In this document: positions 42,159 through 52,002 of the stretch, piece after piece
How positions within the stretch are numbered: the stretch's first letter is position 1
Layout of the letters: the number at the start of each line of letters is the position of its first letter
Source of the DNA: an uncultured Cellvibrio sp.
GTDB taxonomy: Bacteria; Pseudomonadota; Gammaproteobacteria; Pseudomonadales; Cellvibrionaceae
Length of the DNA: 64,000 nucleotides
Assembly (NCBI GenBank): GCA_946482345.1
Contig: CAMLRJ010000001.1
Span: forward strand, 1 to 64,000
Direction of reading: 5' to 3'
Position numbers and translations under genes: made by a program
The notes under the pieces: model-generated
The model's database searches: none
Told to the model about the DNA's origin: nothing
The model's input: the letters and a program-made list of their open reading frames with translations, nothing else

Positions 42159-42214
42159 GCCGACAGCATTGTCGGCAGCTTCATGCGGGGGCACTGCCCC
42201 CCTCTTTTGATTTT
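42159..42214 (+). terminator. Two hairpins, candidate attenuator
   Basis: GCCGAC/GTCGGC at 42159-42176 and a GGGGG/CCCCC stem at 42187-42201 followed by T-rich TCTTTTGATTTT. They lie inside the operon between icmD and icmJ. Partial termination would lower the expression of icmJ, dotO and dotL compared with the channel genes (inference). Confidence 0.6.
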
Positions 42215-42230
42215 GTGTCACGGTGGAACC

Positions 42231-43013
42231 ATGCAACAAACTACGGCGAAAAATTCCGGTAACAACACAGTCAAACTACCCGATGGCAGAACCCTGCCGC
42301 CGTTTGTATTGCATCCATTCACCGATAGATTTGCAAATCAGCCTGCGGGCAGCGTTAAGCGTAAGTTGTGGAGGCGGGATGACGATCATGCTCATCTTTT
42401 GGACGCAAAATTTGCAGATATTCGCGAAGCGGTATTAAAGCGCGACAACTACAGTTGTCGGTTCTGCAACTTTAAAAGCTCTCGCCACCAAGAGGTCCAT
42501 CACTTCGATGACGATCATGGTAACAATGCACCTGATAATTTATTGACGTGCTGCAATCTTTGCCACCAGGTTCACCACATAGGCATGTGCGCAATGCGTA
42601 ATGCTGGATTCCTCGCTGTCATTCCTGAAATTACACAAACCGAAGTTAATCACATTGCACGAGCCTTTTTCGTATCTGAATTAATTGCGGATCAGGCGAC
42701 CAAAGACAAACTCACAAGTTTGTATGCGATTTTACAATCAAGAGGTCACGACACGCTGAAGAAAATATTCGTGTCTGATGATGCATCAAGCACTCTTGAC
42801 TTGAGCTCTGCGTACACTTGGGCAGATGCCTTATCAAACGCTCCTGATGAGCTCTACAACAACCGTTTGGCGCTTCTAGCACCTATGCGACTGGTTCCTA
42901 CCCGTGAAGCGTTTGCTCAGGAACAGCTCGAACATTATGCAACTCAATCTAAAGCCATGTTCACTGCAACAAATTGGTTTGCTCTCACCGAACAACTAAT
43001 GGCGGCAGCATAA
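42231..43013 (+). CDS. icmJ: IcmJ/DotN (TraT)-type zinc protein
   Basis: ATG at 42231 is chosen for its GGTGG upstream region. The 260-aa product carries an HNH-like zinc site: CRFCNFKSSRHQEVHHFDDD then LTCCNLCHQVHHIGM, around residues 75-120. In Legionella, DotN has an HNH-like fold but joins DotL in the coupling complex. The protein is longer than IcmJ (about 208 aa in Legionella). Confidence 0.8.
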   Translation: MQQTTAKNSGNNTVKLPDGRTLPPFVLHPFTDRFANQPAGSVKRKLWRRDDDHAHLLDAKFADIREAVLKRDNYSCRFCNFKSSRHQEVHHFDDDHGNNAPDNLLTCCNLCHQVHHIGMCAMRNAGFLAVIPEITQTEVNHIARAFFVSELIADQATKDKLTSLYAILQSRGHDTLKKIFVSDDASSTLDLSSAYTWADALSNAPDELYNNRLALLAPMRLVPTREAFAQEQLEHYATQSKAMFTATNWFALTEQLMAAA

Positions 43014-43014
43014 T

Positions 43015-44232
43015 ATGGCTGAGATTAAAACAAAAATCGGTGCTGTTCTTTTCAACCAGGAACACAACATTTCTGCGAAAGATCGAACTATTATTTCGTT
43101 GGATGATGCGTGGTTTTCGATCAGCGGTGAGCCAGCCAAAAAAGTACAGTCTATTCACGACCTACCTAATGACACTATTTGGCTCACCAACCTTACCTTT
43201 AATCAATTCACTGCCGCTGGCCTGAACAAGCACGCCAACTTCAGGAACGACGGTTGGCTGCGTAGCGGAGTTCATCAATTAACATCCGAGCTTGGCTTGA
43301 CCATTGACAACGCATCGCAAAGCGTCGCGGCTTCTGCCATCGCCGCAATCGCTCAACGTGTCATCAACATCGCTCATGAAAAAATCGGCGTGAAACCTAC
43401 GCTGTTGGATTCTTTCAACAAAGATGTTGCTAACGCGATTGGCCCCGCGAAAAGCCTTATCCCTGATCAGTTTTATAAATCATTTGAGCAGTGTGCTAAT
43501 CACTATTGGGTGAAGGTGATTAATCACCAAAACTACACGGCAAAAAACGCCAGCTTCACAGCCCGCGTTAATCGTTTGTCCCACGCCAAAGCACTGCTTA
43601 AAACGCAACTCCCACCAGACACCGGCTGGGAGTTTCAAAAATCAAGCGGAAAAGTAAAACTCGACTCCTGGCTTTCAACTATCGACAAGCCCTATTTGGC
43701 GAACTGCATCATTACAAACGTGCAACCCATGATTGGAGAAATTTTATCGTGGGGGAGTGGTGCGCAAGCCAAGCGCGACTGGCTAACCAATTTGGAACTT
43801 GATCAGCTCCGCGAATACGCTGATATAGAAATCGAATCGGCGCTTGTTTGTTCCAACGATCCTATTTCTCCAATTCAAGCTGACCTGCTGCCATCCAGTC
43901 CCTTGGATGAGCTTTCGATGTCGCTAGGCATCTTTGCTGAACTGCTATGGACATCGCTCACCAATAAGCAACCTCAAACGCGGGAAGGGCGTTTTAGCGC
44001 TGCTGCTGCATGGCTGAGGGCAGCAGATCGCATGATCATGTTTAACTTTGCCCAGCGCGCAGTAGCGCGTGGGTTGGATGTTGCTGGTTATGGCGCTGGA
44101 GCTATAACGATTCGCTATCCCGAAGGCGGGCTTAAAAAAGCATTGGGAACCGCAACTGATATTGGCTTGCTTCCACCTGCAAGTAAATTTATTGAGGCCA
44201 AGCAACTAGAGGGCCCGGAGGGCTTTGGATGA
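43015..44232 (+). CDS. Unknown protein inserted in the transfer operon (405 aa)
   Basis: Starts 1 nt after icmJ and overlaps the next gene as ATGA, so it is fully part of the operon. The protein has no signal peptide or clear TM segment; a C-terminal helical region (AEAWLRAADRMIMFNFAQRAV-like) precedes a glycine-rich end. R64 has no obvious equivalent between TraT and TraU apart from smaller TraS-type genes elsewhere. Function unknown; coupling-complex role inferred from position. Confidence 0.6.
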   Translation: MAEIKTKIGAVLFNQEHNISAKDRTIISLDDAWFSISGEPAKKVQSIHDLPNDTIWLTNLTFNQFTAAGLNKHANFRNDGWLRSGVHQLTSELGLTIDNASQSVAASAIAAIAQRVINIAHEKIGVKPTLLDSFNKDVANAIGPAKSLIPDQFYKSFEQCANHYWVKVINHQNYTAKNASFTARVNRLSHAKALLKTQLPPDTGWEFQKSSGKVKLDSWLSTIDKPYLANCIITNVQPMIGEILSWGSGAQAKRDWLTNLELDQLREYADIEIESALVCSNDPISPIQADLLPSSPLDELSMSLGIFAELLWTSLTNKQPQTREGRFSAAAAWLRAADRMIMFNFAQRAVARGLDVAGYGAGAITIRYPEGGLKKALGTATDIGLLPPASKFIEAKQLEGPEGFG

Positions 44233-44411
44233 TCCCAGAAAAAACCACTCTTTTCGGCATCGAAATGTTTCTGCGAGTGCATGCCGACTATATATCGATT
44301 TTGAAAATAGATTCAGTGCTTATCAGTCAGTTACCTGACGATGAAAAAGCAATTTCAGTTCAAACCATTGTTAGCGAGGCGATGAGCAAAAATGAGCGCA
44401 ACAACAAGTAA
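44229..44411 (+). CDS. Small protein before DotO (60 aa)
   Basis: Start and stop overlap both neighbours (ATGA with the previous gene, 20 nt with dotO). MIPEKTTLFGIEMFLRVHAD begins a short, probably soluble helical protein. Coupling argues it is real. IcmS/IcmW-like chaperones are small too, but no similarity is visible. Confidence 0.5.
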   Translation: MIPEKTTLFGIEMFLRVHADYISILKIDSVLISQLPDDEKAISVQTIVSEAMSKNERNNK

Positions 44412-47400
44412 ACTCGAAGCAGTGATCATGCATGTTATCAGTATGTTAAAAGCTGACATCACTGATTACTGCGATCTTGAAACAGTTGATGGCGGAACCA
44501 CAATTGTGGCCAAAGACGGTTCATGCATTAGTATCATCGACTTTCAAGGCTGTAAAAATATCATGTCTGAGCAACAGTTTTTAGAAAACGTTGATCGATT
44601 GAGTGAAACTCTCGGTATTTATTTCCGCAATAAAGGGCATCAAATCCAATGTGTCTTTAAAAAAGACGATGACGCAAAAACGGAGTTGGATGCGGTTGTC
44701 GCCAGACAACGATCTACGGCCAATGTGTTAAAAATGGATGTGGTGGATCTTCTTGAAGAGAATGCCGAGACTTACGCAGGATATGTATATTTTGAGTCCT
44801 GCTATTTGGTGTTGTGGTCCCGCCCTTCGCTGCTTGATCCTTCGGAGCAAAAAATTGCTCGCGAGGAAAGCAATACATTCCGCAAAGAAAATAATGTGCC
44901 TTCAATGAAGAATGCGCAAAACATCTTGCGACCCATTAGCTTTCTCAGTGATCGCCATGCCGCGTTTGCAAGCAAGCTGATTGATGATTTGACATCACCC
45001 CTGATGATGTACTCTGCAACATTGCTCGATGTATCTTCAGCAATACGCGAGATACGCCGTGCAATGTATCCAGACATTACCAATCTTGATTGGACTCCGG
45101 CAATTCCTGGAACAACGATTCCTGCTCGCTGGAAATCGAACTCAGATCATGATGATGCATCAGAGCTGCTGTACCCGTCCCTCCCGGAGCAGATCATGCC
45201 AGCAGGAGGTGAAACCGCACCAAAACGCAAAGACATCAAGTTAAGTCCTTTGCTTGATCCGGCGTCAGTGCGCGTCGGGTCGCGCGTGTTTTGCCCGTTG
45301 TTTTACAACGTTCCACCGCGCGATCCCAAATATTTCAATGACATTTTTAATAGTTTGAATCGTGCTGAAACTGTTGAAAATGGAAAGACGCGCGCACTGC
45401 CATATTCTATTTCATTCATGTTGGAATCAGACGGCATGAGCGTTGTTGCATTCAAATCATTATTTGCCAGTATTTTGGCGTTTTCTTCCGAGCAAAACCG
45501 CAACATGAATCTCTCGATTAAATGGCTCAATGAATACCGTCGAGATAACGGGTGCATTGTAAAACTTCGTATAGGCGCTATGACTTGGGCACAGGCGACA
45601 CCGGAAGGCATTAAAGAGCTAATGCTGCGCAAACAAAAACTGTGGCGCAATCTGGAAAGCTGGGGCGGCGGTTCGATCAATGAAAAAACGGGCGATCAAT
45701 TGCTCGGCCTTCAATCCAATGTTATTGGACTATCACCCAGGCATATTGGAACACCATGCCCAGCACCGCTGGACGATGTTCTTCGCATGCTGCCTCTGAC
45801 CAGGCCAGCAAGTCCTTTTAAATTTGGCTCAACGCTGTATCGCTCATTGGATGGCAAGATCCTGCGCTATGAACGCTTTTCGAGCGAACAAACTACATGG
45901 ATTACTCTGATCGCCGGTAAACCAGGATCAGGTAAATCGGTATTGATGAACTCAAACCATTTTGAGTCCTGCCTATTACCGGGCCTTATCCGCTTGCCCT
46001 ATATCGGCATCATCGATATAGGCGTGTCATCGTCTGGCTTTATAGACATGGTGCGCGACTCATTACCCGATCACCTAAAACATTTAGTTGTGTACAAGCG
46101 ATTACAGAATGCGGCGCGCGACTGTATCAACTGCCTTGATACAACCTTGGGGCTTCGGTTCCCATTGGATAAAGATCGTACCTTCAGTAAAAACTTCATC
46201 ACTATGCTGGTAACGCCATCGGAGCGCAAAGGCATTCCTTATGAAGGGATGTCGAACTTTGTGGGCCGCGTGATCGATGTGGCCTACAAACTGAAGAGTG
46301 ATAAATATGAACGTGCCCGTCCAGAAACCTATAAAAGCGGGCAAGACGCTGTACTTGATGAGGCCGTCAAAAAACTACGTGGAGTTGAAATCAAACAAGC
46401 TACCACTTATTGGGCACTGGTAGATGCATTGTTTCTTCAAGGCTATGTGTACGAGGCAGAAATTGCCCAACGTTTTGCAATGCCAACTCTGAATACATTG
46501 GTTGAAGTTGCAATGTCAGAGGAAATCAAAAGCGAATACGGTCAGCAGCAAGGAAATGATTTTGTTGTTGATGAAATCGTTCGTAAGTTCGTTAACGGTA
46601 TTCGCGAAGCTGTTGGTGATTACAAAATTTTCTCTAGCCACACCCGATTTGATCTTGGATCTGCGCGCATCATCGCGCTCGACCTCCAAGACGTTGCGCT
46701 TGGCGGTTCCGCAGAAGCTACAAAACAGACCAGCTTGATGTACATGATTGCCCGTCAATCATTTATGAAAAAAGTAGCTTTTTCTACAGAAGATTTGCCT
46801 GCAATCAAAACGCAAGCGCCACTCTATCTCGATTATTTCACTCGTTTGATCAGCGACATTGTTGACGAATACAAAGTGCTGGCAATGGATGAATACCACA
46901 AAACAGGCGGAAATCCGCAACTTACCCAGCAGGTCGTCACAGACGGGCGCGAAGCGCGTAAATGGAACCTCGAAATTATCCTTGCTTCCCAGTTAATGGA
47001 AGACTTTGGTGATCTCACCAAAATCGCTACTGCAATGTTCTTCCTTGATAGCGGCACCGAGGAAACGCGGCGCTGGTATCGCGAAAATCTGGGCATGTCA
47101 GAAGTTGAGGAAAACGCACTGAAAGTTCATGTGAACGGTGCGAACAAACATGGCTGTACGTTCCTAGCACGCTTCAAAACGAAACGTGCGGAGTATGCCC
47201 AACTATTTACCTTTACCTGCGGCCCTATGCGTCTCTGGGCTCTGTCTACCACGGCAGAGGATCGTAAATTGAGATCCCTTATGTACAAGCAACTTCCGGG
47301 ACCAGCAGCGCGGAAACTGCTTGCTTCAGCGTTCCCCGGCGGAAGTTGTAAAGAGACCGTGGCCAGACTTAAAGAGGATATGTTTAAGGATGCTACCTTC

Positions 47401-47493
47401 ATTGATGAGTCGATGGGCGACTCTGTAATTGAAAAAATTGCGAAGGATCTCCTGAACCATTATTACAAAAGCGGCATGTCTACCGCTGCGTAA
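44392..47493 (+). CDS. dotO: DotO/IcmB (TraU) secretion ATPase
   Basis: A 1033-aa VirB4-like ATPase. Walker A GKPGSGKS is at 509-516. A long N-terminal domain contains the CSIIDFQGC opening. The C-terminal ATPase half has Walker B-like LYLDYFTRLISDI...AMDEYH and motif WNLEIILASQLMEDF. It works at the cytosolic base of the T4BSS. Slightly longer than R64 TraU (about 1014 aa). Confidence 0.9.
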   Translation: MSATTSKLEAVIMHVISMLKADITDYCDLETVDGGTTIVAKDGSCISIIDFQGCKNIMSEQQFLENVDRLSETLGIYFRNKGHQIQCVFKKDDDAKTELDAVVARQRSTANVLKMDVVDLLEENAETYAGYVYFESCYLVLWSRPSLLDPSEQKIAREESNTFRKENNVPSMKNAQNILRPISFLSDRHAAFASKLIDDLTSPLMMYSATLLDVSSAIREIRRAMYPDITNLDWTPAIPGTTIPARWKSNSDHDDASELLYPSLPEQIMPAGGETAPKRKDIKLSPLLDPASVRVGSRVFCPLFYNVPPRDPKYFNDIFNSLNRAETVENGKTRALPYSISFMLESDGMSVVAFKSLFASILAFSSEQNRNMNLSIKWLNEYRRDNGCIVKLRIGAMTWAQATPEGIKELMLRKQKLWRNLESWGGGSINEKTGDQLLGLQSNVIGLSPRHIGTPCPAPLDDVLRMLPLTRPASPFKFGSTLYRSLDGKILRYERFSSEQTTWITLIAGKPGSGKSVLMNSNHFESCLLPGLIRLPYIGIIDIGVSSSGFIDMVRDSLPDHLKHLVVYKRLQNAARDCINCLDTTLGLRFPLDKDRTFSKNFITMLVTPSERKGIPYEGMSNFVGRVIDVAYKLKSDKYERARPETYKSGQDAVLDEAVKKLRGVEIKQATTYWALVDALFLQGYVYEAEIAQRFAMPTLNTLVEVAMSEEIKSEYGQQQGNDFVVDEIVRKFVNGIREAVGDYKIFSSHTRFDLGSARIIALDLQDVALGGSAEATKQTSLMYMIARQSFMKKVAFSTEDLPAIKTQAPLYLDYFTRLISDIVDEYKVLAMDEYHKTGGNPQLTQQVVTDGREARKWNLEIILASQLMEDFGDLTKIATAMFFLDSGTEETRRWYRENLGMSEVEENALKVHVNGANKHGCTFLARFKTKRAEYAQLFTFTCGPMRLWALSTTAEDRKLRSLMYKQLPGPAARKLLASAFPGGSCKETVARLKEDMFKDATFIDESMGDSVIEKIAKDLLNHYYKSGMSTAA

Positions 47494-47508
47494 GACCGCG
47501 AGGGCTTG

Positions 47509-50229
47509 ATGACAACGCAATACAAAGGGGCCTCGCGCCAGCACGAAATAAAACCGTCGCGTCGTCGTAAGGACACGCGACTGTTTGGTCAGAAATTTTC
47601 TGACTTTTTTAATTCAGGTGACGGGGCCATCGCTGGCCTCATCATTTTGATTTTCCTTGGCGTTATCGTGACGATGTTTCGGATTCCATTCGGCGGTGAA
47701 CTTGTGCTGTTTATCGCATGGATATTTCGCCGCAGCTTTGTCGATATGCATCGTCGCAGTTTCGATTTCCCATACCGCATCCCACAGCTCGCCAAAGCGA
47801 GGGATGGATCGACACCAGGTGGGAAATCCCTTGGCGGTGGTATCACGCTATTGGGTAATGATCTTGAAACAAAAGAACAAATCTACGCGGGCAACTCTGA
47901 TCTGCGTACACACATGCTGGTATTGGGAACCACTGGTTCCGGTAAGACAGAGTTGCTGTTGGGCATTGTGTTTAATGCACTGATACAAAACACTGGCTTT
48001 ATCTACGTGGATGGTAAAGGCGACCCAAACCTCCAGAAACAAATTTTCCGCCTAGCTCGCCTTTTGGGGCGTGAAGACGACATTCTGATTATCAACTTCA
48101 TCACCTCTGGCCGTGATTTTGTCGAAAAGCAAGTTGATAAAGTTACCAACAACATGAACATCATGGGCAATACCTCTTCCGGCATGCTCATTGAATTAAT
48201 CGTGTCACTCATGGACGACTCTGGTGGTGGTGGCGACATGTGGAAAGGACGCGCGATTTCATTTGTCGCTGCGCTTACAAGACCACTGACTTACCTACGT
48301 GATAAAGGCTATATCAATCTATCGCCCGAGAAATATCTCGAATATTTTGAGCTGAACGTGATCGAGGAATTGGTGTGGGAGCACAACGGCAAGTATGGCG
48401 AAAACTTCGACATGATTGTTGCCCCGTTGCGCTCTTATCTTGTGACCCTTCCGGGTTATCAAAAAGCCAAAATGAAAAAGCAGGAAACAAAAACCTTGGA
48501 GCAGCATGGCTACATCGTCATGCAGCTCACCAGGATTTTTAACGACCTGACCTTTAACTACGGGCACATTTTCAAAACGCGCGTGGGCGATGTTGATTTC
48601 TTCGATGTAGTAATCAATCGCCGATTACTGGTTGTTCTCTTGCCTGCACTGGAACGCGCCCCTGATTCGTTGCGGATGCTGGGGAAAATGATCGTAGGCT
48701 CGATCAAGCAAATGATGGCAGGTTGCCTCGGAAACCGGGTAGAAGGGGTTGTCCGGGAGATTATTGATAGTCGCCCAACTAATGCGGTTGTGCCTTTCTA
48801 CACCATTCTTGACGAATACGGGTATTACGCCGTTATAGGCTTTGCCGTGGCACCTGCACAGGCGCGCTCTCTGGGCTTCTGCGTTATCTTCGCCGCACAG
48901 GACTTCTCCAGTTTGAAAAAATCCAGTGCCGAAGAAGCGGATGCAACATGGGAAAACACCAACATCAGGGCGGTTGGTCGTATTACATCCGGTACAGAGT
49001 CAGAAACCTGGAAACGCATTCAAGGTGCAGCATCCGATGCGGATGAAGCGGTTTTAGGCGGTTTCGACAAAGAAACCGGCGGACTGAATGAAGTGTATCT
49101 CCAACAAAAAAACATCAGTATTCAGCGCGGCTCCCGTGTTGCTTACGATGATTTCGCAATGCAAGAGAACGGTGAATTTACATTCCTGATCGGTAAAAAA
49201 GAGAAGGGCGGTAAAACCGGCGGCGTTCGCATTATTCGTGGTATGGGCTTCTATACCGCCGGTAAATCACCTAAAGACATGCGCATCAACGATTTGCTGC
49301 CTATCGAATCCCCAGAACCTGCGGATTTGCCACAAAACCGTAAGGCCGTGGAAGCTCTTATCAAAAGCCTGGTGGACGGCTCATTCCCAATGCTGGCAAC
49401 TCGTGCAATATCACCTGACCCTGTTTTGAGCGATTTGAGCAAGGTATTAAACCTTAATCATGAACGTAAGGACCGTTCCAAACTTGGCCGTGTTGATGCC
49501 AGCTTTGCTGCGTTAGGCTGGTTCCTCAATGCAGATAAAATTCCTGTACGCCAAGCGAAGAGCGGCGATAACGGAACTGCGGAACCTTCGCCAAAACCAA
49601 TCGCTGCGTCCACGCCCGTCAGCACAAATGAGCCCGTGGAAACCATTGCTCACTCTGAACCTGACGCCCCGGCACCCACGCCAACACCCGCAGATGATCT
49701 GAAGCTCCATGAACTCGGAGTCCAAAAATCGTTAGCAGCTATCGCCGACCTGGTTAACTCGGAAGAGGTGAGTCAACCAAGCAAATCCTATGAGTCAGCT
49801 ACACCCGTTAAAGACGCCGCTGAGGATGAAGATGAAATCACGATCAGCGCAATCTCAACAAGCGTGATGTTAACCAGCGAAGATCACGAATCCTTCAAAG
49901 AGCGAGCGCAACCGATATTGCGGCAATTCCTCTACATGATCGATGACGTACCACCCGAAGAGGAATGGATAGACGATATTGATATTGCACGCACCGACAA
50001 GCTGCTTGAGCTGGAGATAGCTACCAGCGGGATCGGGTTTACGTCGATGGAGGACAAATGGGCAGCAGAAGACCGTATCAACCAGTATCAAAAAACGATG
50101 GCCGAGGAAACTGAATACATTGATGCCGGTAGCAAGCCCAAATCCAAGGCCAGACCAGAGGTTTTGGACGCACTGATTGATCTTTCGCAGCAATGCGAAG
50201 TGATGCTAAAACAGGATCTCTCAGACTAA
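47509..50229 (+). CDS. dotL: DotL/IcmO (TrbC) coupling ATPase
   Basis: ATG at 47509 with GAGGG upstream. The 906-aa product has two TM segments near residues 38-75 (IAGLIILIFLGVIVTMF, LVLFIAWIFRR), Walker A GTTGSGKT at 140-147, and Walker B-like FYTILDEYGYYAV at about 435. The last 200 residues are acidic, Pro/Ser-rich and disordered, longer than in DotL (783 aa) and likely hold partner-binding sites. It recruits substrates for transfer. Confidence 0.9.
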   Translation: MTTQYKGASRQHEIKPSRRRKDTRLFGQKFSDFFNSGDGAIAGLIILIFLGVIVTMFRIPFGGELVLFIAWIFRRSFVDMHRRSFDFPYRIPQLAKARDGSTPGGKSLGGGITLLGNDLETKEQIYAGNSDLRTHMLVLGTTGSGKTELLLGIVFNALIQNTGFIYVDGKGDPNLQKQIFRLARLLGREDDILIINFITSGRDFVEKQVDKVTNNMNIMGNTSSGMLIELIVSLMDDSGGGGDMWKGRAISFVAALTRPLTYLRDKGYINLSPEKYLEYFELNVIEELVWEHNGKYGENFDMIVAPLRSYLVTLPGYQKAKMKKQETKTLEQHGYIVMQLTRIFNDLTFNYGHIFKTRVGDVDFFDVVINRRLLVVLLPALERAPDSLRMLGKMIVGSIKQMMAGCLGNRVEGVVREIIDSRPTNAVVPFYTILDEYGYYAVIGFAVAPAQARSLGFCVIFAAQDFSSLKKSSAEEADATWENTNIRAVGRITSGTESETWKRIQGAASDADEAVLGGFDKETGGLNEVYLQQKNISIQRGSRVAYDDFAMQENGEFTFLIGKKEKGGKTGGVRIIRGMGFYTAGKSPKDMRINDLLPIESPEPADLPQNRKAVEALIKSLVDGSFPMLATRAISPDPVLSDLSKVLNLNHERKDRSKLGRVDASFAALGWFLNADKIPVRQAKSGDNGTAEPSPKPIAASTPVSTNEPVETIAHSEPDAPAPTPTPADDLKLHELGVQKSLAAIADLVNSEEVSQPSKSYESATPVKDAAEDEDEITISAISTSVMLTSEDHESFKERAQPILRQFLYMIDDVPPEEEWIDDIDIARTDKLLELEIATSGIGFTSMEDKWAAEDRINQYQKTMAEETEYIDAGSKPKSKARPEVLDALIDLSQQCEVMLKQDLSD

Positions 50230-50310
50230 TTTCTACGTTTTTGTTAAAAATTGACGATAACGCCATTTTGATAGATAATTTGTTTATCTTATCAATTTGG
50301 CGTTTTTCTT

Positions 50311-50931
50311 ATGTCTATTTTTCGTGTTTTAGGGAAAACAGGGCGGTTTATTTTCATAAAAGCGCCACTCGCAACCTTTGGTATCACAGGGATCAGAGCC
50401 TGGAATCACCTTATTCGTGATCTTTACTTGTCGTCATTTGGTGAAAGACTGGTATGTCCAAGCTGTAACCAAGGCTTGGTTCGCCCAGTGCTTGCCGAAG
50501 ATAGTCAAATCATCGAAGGAGGGGAGGGCAAGGCAAAGGTGCTTTACCCATGGAACTGCGACCACTGCGAGTTCCACATATTGGCACCCAATGATCGGAA
50601 AGAAGTTAAATCGATTCTGGATCGCTGCCGCGCTACTCACATCCTCGAAACAGTCTCCACCCTCGAACAACAAGAAATCGAGCGCCTCGCAGCAGGACAT
50701 AAATTTCAATCGCGGTTTTTCTTCGCTGTTTCCTGCCTGGTTCTTTCTGGCTTCGCTTACATGCTCGCAACGTCAACCATCATGGTTGCCATGAACTGGT
50801 TAGCCATCGCTTTTGTGCTGTGGGTATACGGCATGAAGAAAAGCTATCGGTATTGGCAGGTTATGACCCGAACGCTTTATCAATCCGGGTCATTTTGGTT
50901 CTGGTTTAAAAATTCACGATGGCTCGTTTAA
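50311..50931 (+). CDS. Zinc-ribbon membrane protein (206 aa)
   Basis: Residues 45-85 carry a CxxC pair and a second (VCPSCNQGLVRP and WNCDHCEFHI), a zinc ribbon on the cytosolic side. Two TM segments follow (FFFAVSCLVLSGFAYMLA and IMVAMNWLAIAFVLWV). It follows dotL by 81 nt and precedes a transglycosylase. It holds roughly the TraX position of R64, but I see no sequence basis to name it. Confidence 0.6.
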   Translation: MSIFRVLGKTGRFIFIKAPLATFGITGIRAWNHLIRDLYLSSFGERLVCPSCNQGLVRPVLAEDSQIIEGGEGKAKVLYPWNCDHCEFHILAPNDRKEVKSILDRCRATHILETVSTLEQQEIERLAAGHKFQSRFFFAVSCLVLSGFAYMLATSTIMVAMNWLAIAFVLWVYGMKKSYRYWQVMTRTLYQSGSFWFWFKNSRWLV

Positions 50932-51479
50932 CTGGCCTTGTGCTCGCTGTCGCACTGACACTCATTGCAGTGTCAGCTTCCGCACGCGCCAATCTCAGCG
51001 AAAGCTCTCCGCCATTGCCGTCTGGCTATCAGGAAGGTCCCGCAACACTCCGTTGCATTATCCAAAGCAGCAGCAAGCAAGGTGTACCGGCGAATGTGCT
51101 TCTGGGTTTGTTTTCAGCAGAAGGCATGAAAAACGGGCAAATATTGACAAATGAAAATGGCAGCAAAGATCTGGGGCACTTTGGAATCAACACCATCCAC
51201 TGGGACCAGGAGAAAGGGCTTTTTCGGAACCACCCGGAAATTACACAACACGATGTAGCTGTGCGCGGCTGTTACAACGCCGAAATCGCAGCCTGGCTGC
51301 TCAAGCTACATCTTGAAAGAAATACTGGGCAGGACTTCTGGACCCGTGCAGCGAATTACCACTCGGGCACCCCGGAGTTCAATGCCAAGTATAAAGCCAA
51401 GTTGATTCCTTATTCCGTTTATTGGGGTCAGTGGCTCAACTCTCGATACAACGCTGTATCAATTTCCTACCTTGACTAA
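50919..51479 (+). CDS. Lytic transglycosylase-like protein
   Basis: Signal peptide (LVLAVALTLIAVSASA) and an SLT-type domain: LLGLFSAEGMKNG with the catalytic glutamate near residue 66, LGHFGINTIHW (family MGPFQIN-like), and RAANYHSGTPEFN (YNSG-like). Such enzymes open peptidoglycan for conjugation machines. Overlaps the previous gene by 13 nt. Length 186 aa. Confidence 0.8.
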   Translation: MARLTGLVLAVALTLIAVSASARANLSESSPPLPSGYQEGPATLRCIIQSSSKQGVPANVLLGLFSAEGMKNGQILTNENGSKDLGHFGINTIHWDQEKGLFRNHPEITQHDVAVRGCYNAEIAAWLLKLHLERNTGQDFWTRAANYHSGTPEFNAKYKAKLIPYSVYWGQWLNSRYNAVSISYLD

Positions 51480-51491
51480 GGAGTCACCACA

Positions 51492-51950
51492 ATGTCCAGT
51501 TATCAACGATTTATAGCAATAGGGTACATGGGAGCAGATCCCGAGCTTCGTTATTTGCCTACAGACGGGTCCGCTGTTGTAAACATCAGCGTCGCTACAA
51601 CTGAACGCTGGGCAGATAAAAATACCGGCCAACTGCAAGAGCGTACCGAGTGGCACCGTTGCGTCGCGTTTAAGCGCCGCGCCGAAGTCATTGGCGAATA
51701 TGCGCGCAAAGGCTCTGAAGTTTTCTGTGAGGGCAAGGCCCGCACTCGCAAATGGACTGATGACAAAGGTATTGAGCGTTACACCACCGAATATGTTCTG
51801 ACCGACTTCCAATTTTTGGGCAAGCGTACAGACGCTGCGGCTGCGGCTGCGCAGGCGGTGCCTTCCGATGGGCCTGATAACGTGGACGTACCACAAGGCT
51901 ACGAAGACATCCCACTTCCTACCGAAGCTGATATTCCACCGCAAGCCTAA
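51492..51950 (+). CDS. ssb: Single-stranded DNA-binding protein
   Basis: A 152-aa SSB. An OB-fold domain covers residues 1-110 with FIAIGYMGADPELRYLPTDG, VVNISVATTERW, TEWHRCVAFKRRAEVIGEYA and KGSEVFCEGKARTRKW. The tail ends in an acidic stretch, though without the classic DDDIPF. Plasmid SSBs protect the transferred strand in recipients. AAGGAG precedes the ATG. Confidence 0.95.
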   Translation: MSSYQRFIAIGYMGADPELRYLPTDGSAVVNISVATTERWADKNTGQLQERTEWHRCVAFKRRAEVIGEYARKGSEVFCEGKARTRKWTDDKGIERYTTEYVLTDFQFLGKRTDAAAAAAQAVPSDGPDNVDVPQGYEDIPLPTEADIPPQA

Positions 51951-51967
51951 CCTGCACCTAAATGCCA

Positions 51968-51989
51968 GCCAGCCCATTGATGGGCTGGC
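51968..51989. terminator. 10-bp hairpin after SSB
   Basis: GCCAGCCCAT, TG, ATGGGCTGGC makes a strong stem between ssb and the next gene. There is no U-run, so it is more likely an RNA-stability or operator element than a full terminator. Confidence 0.4.
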
Positions 51990-52002
51990 AGTGGGGGAGA
52001 GT

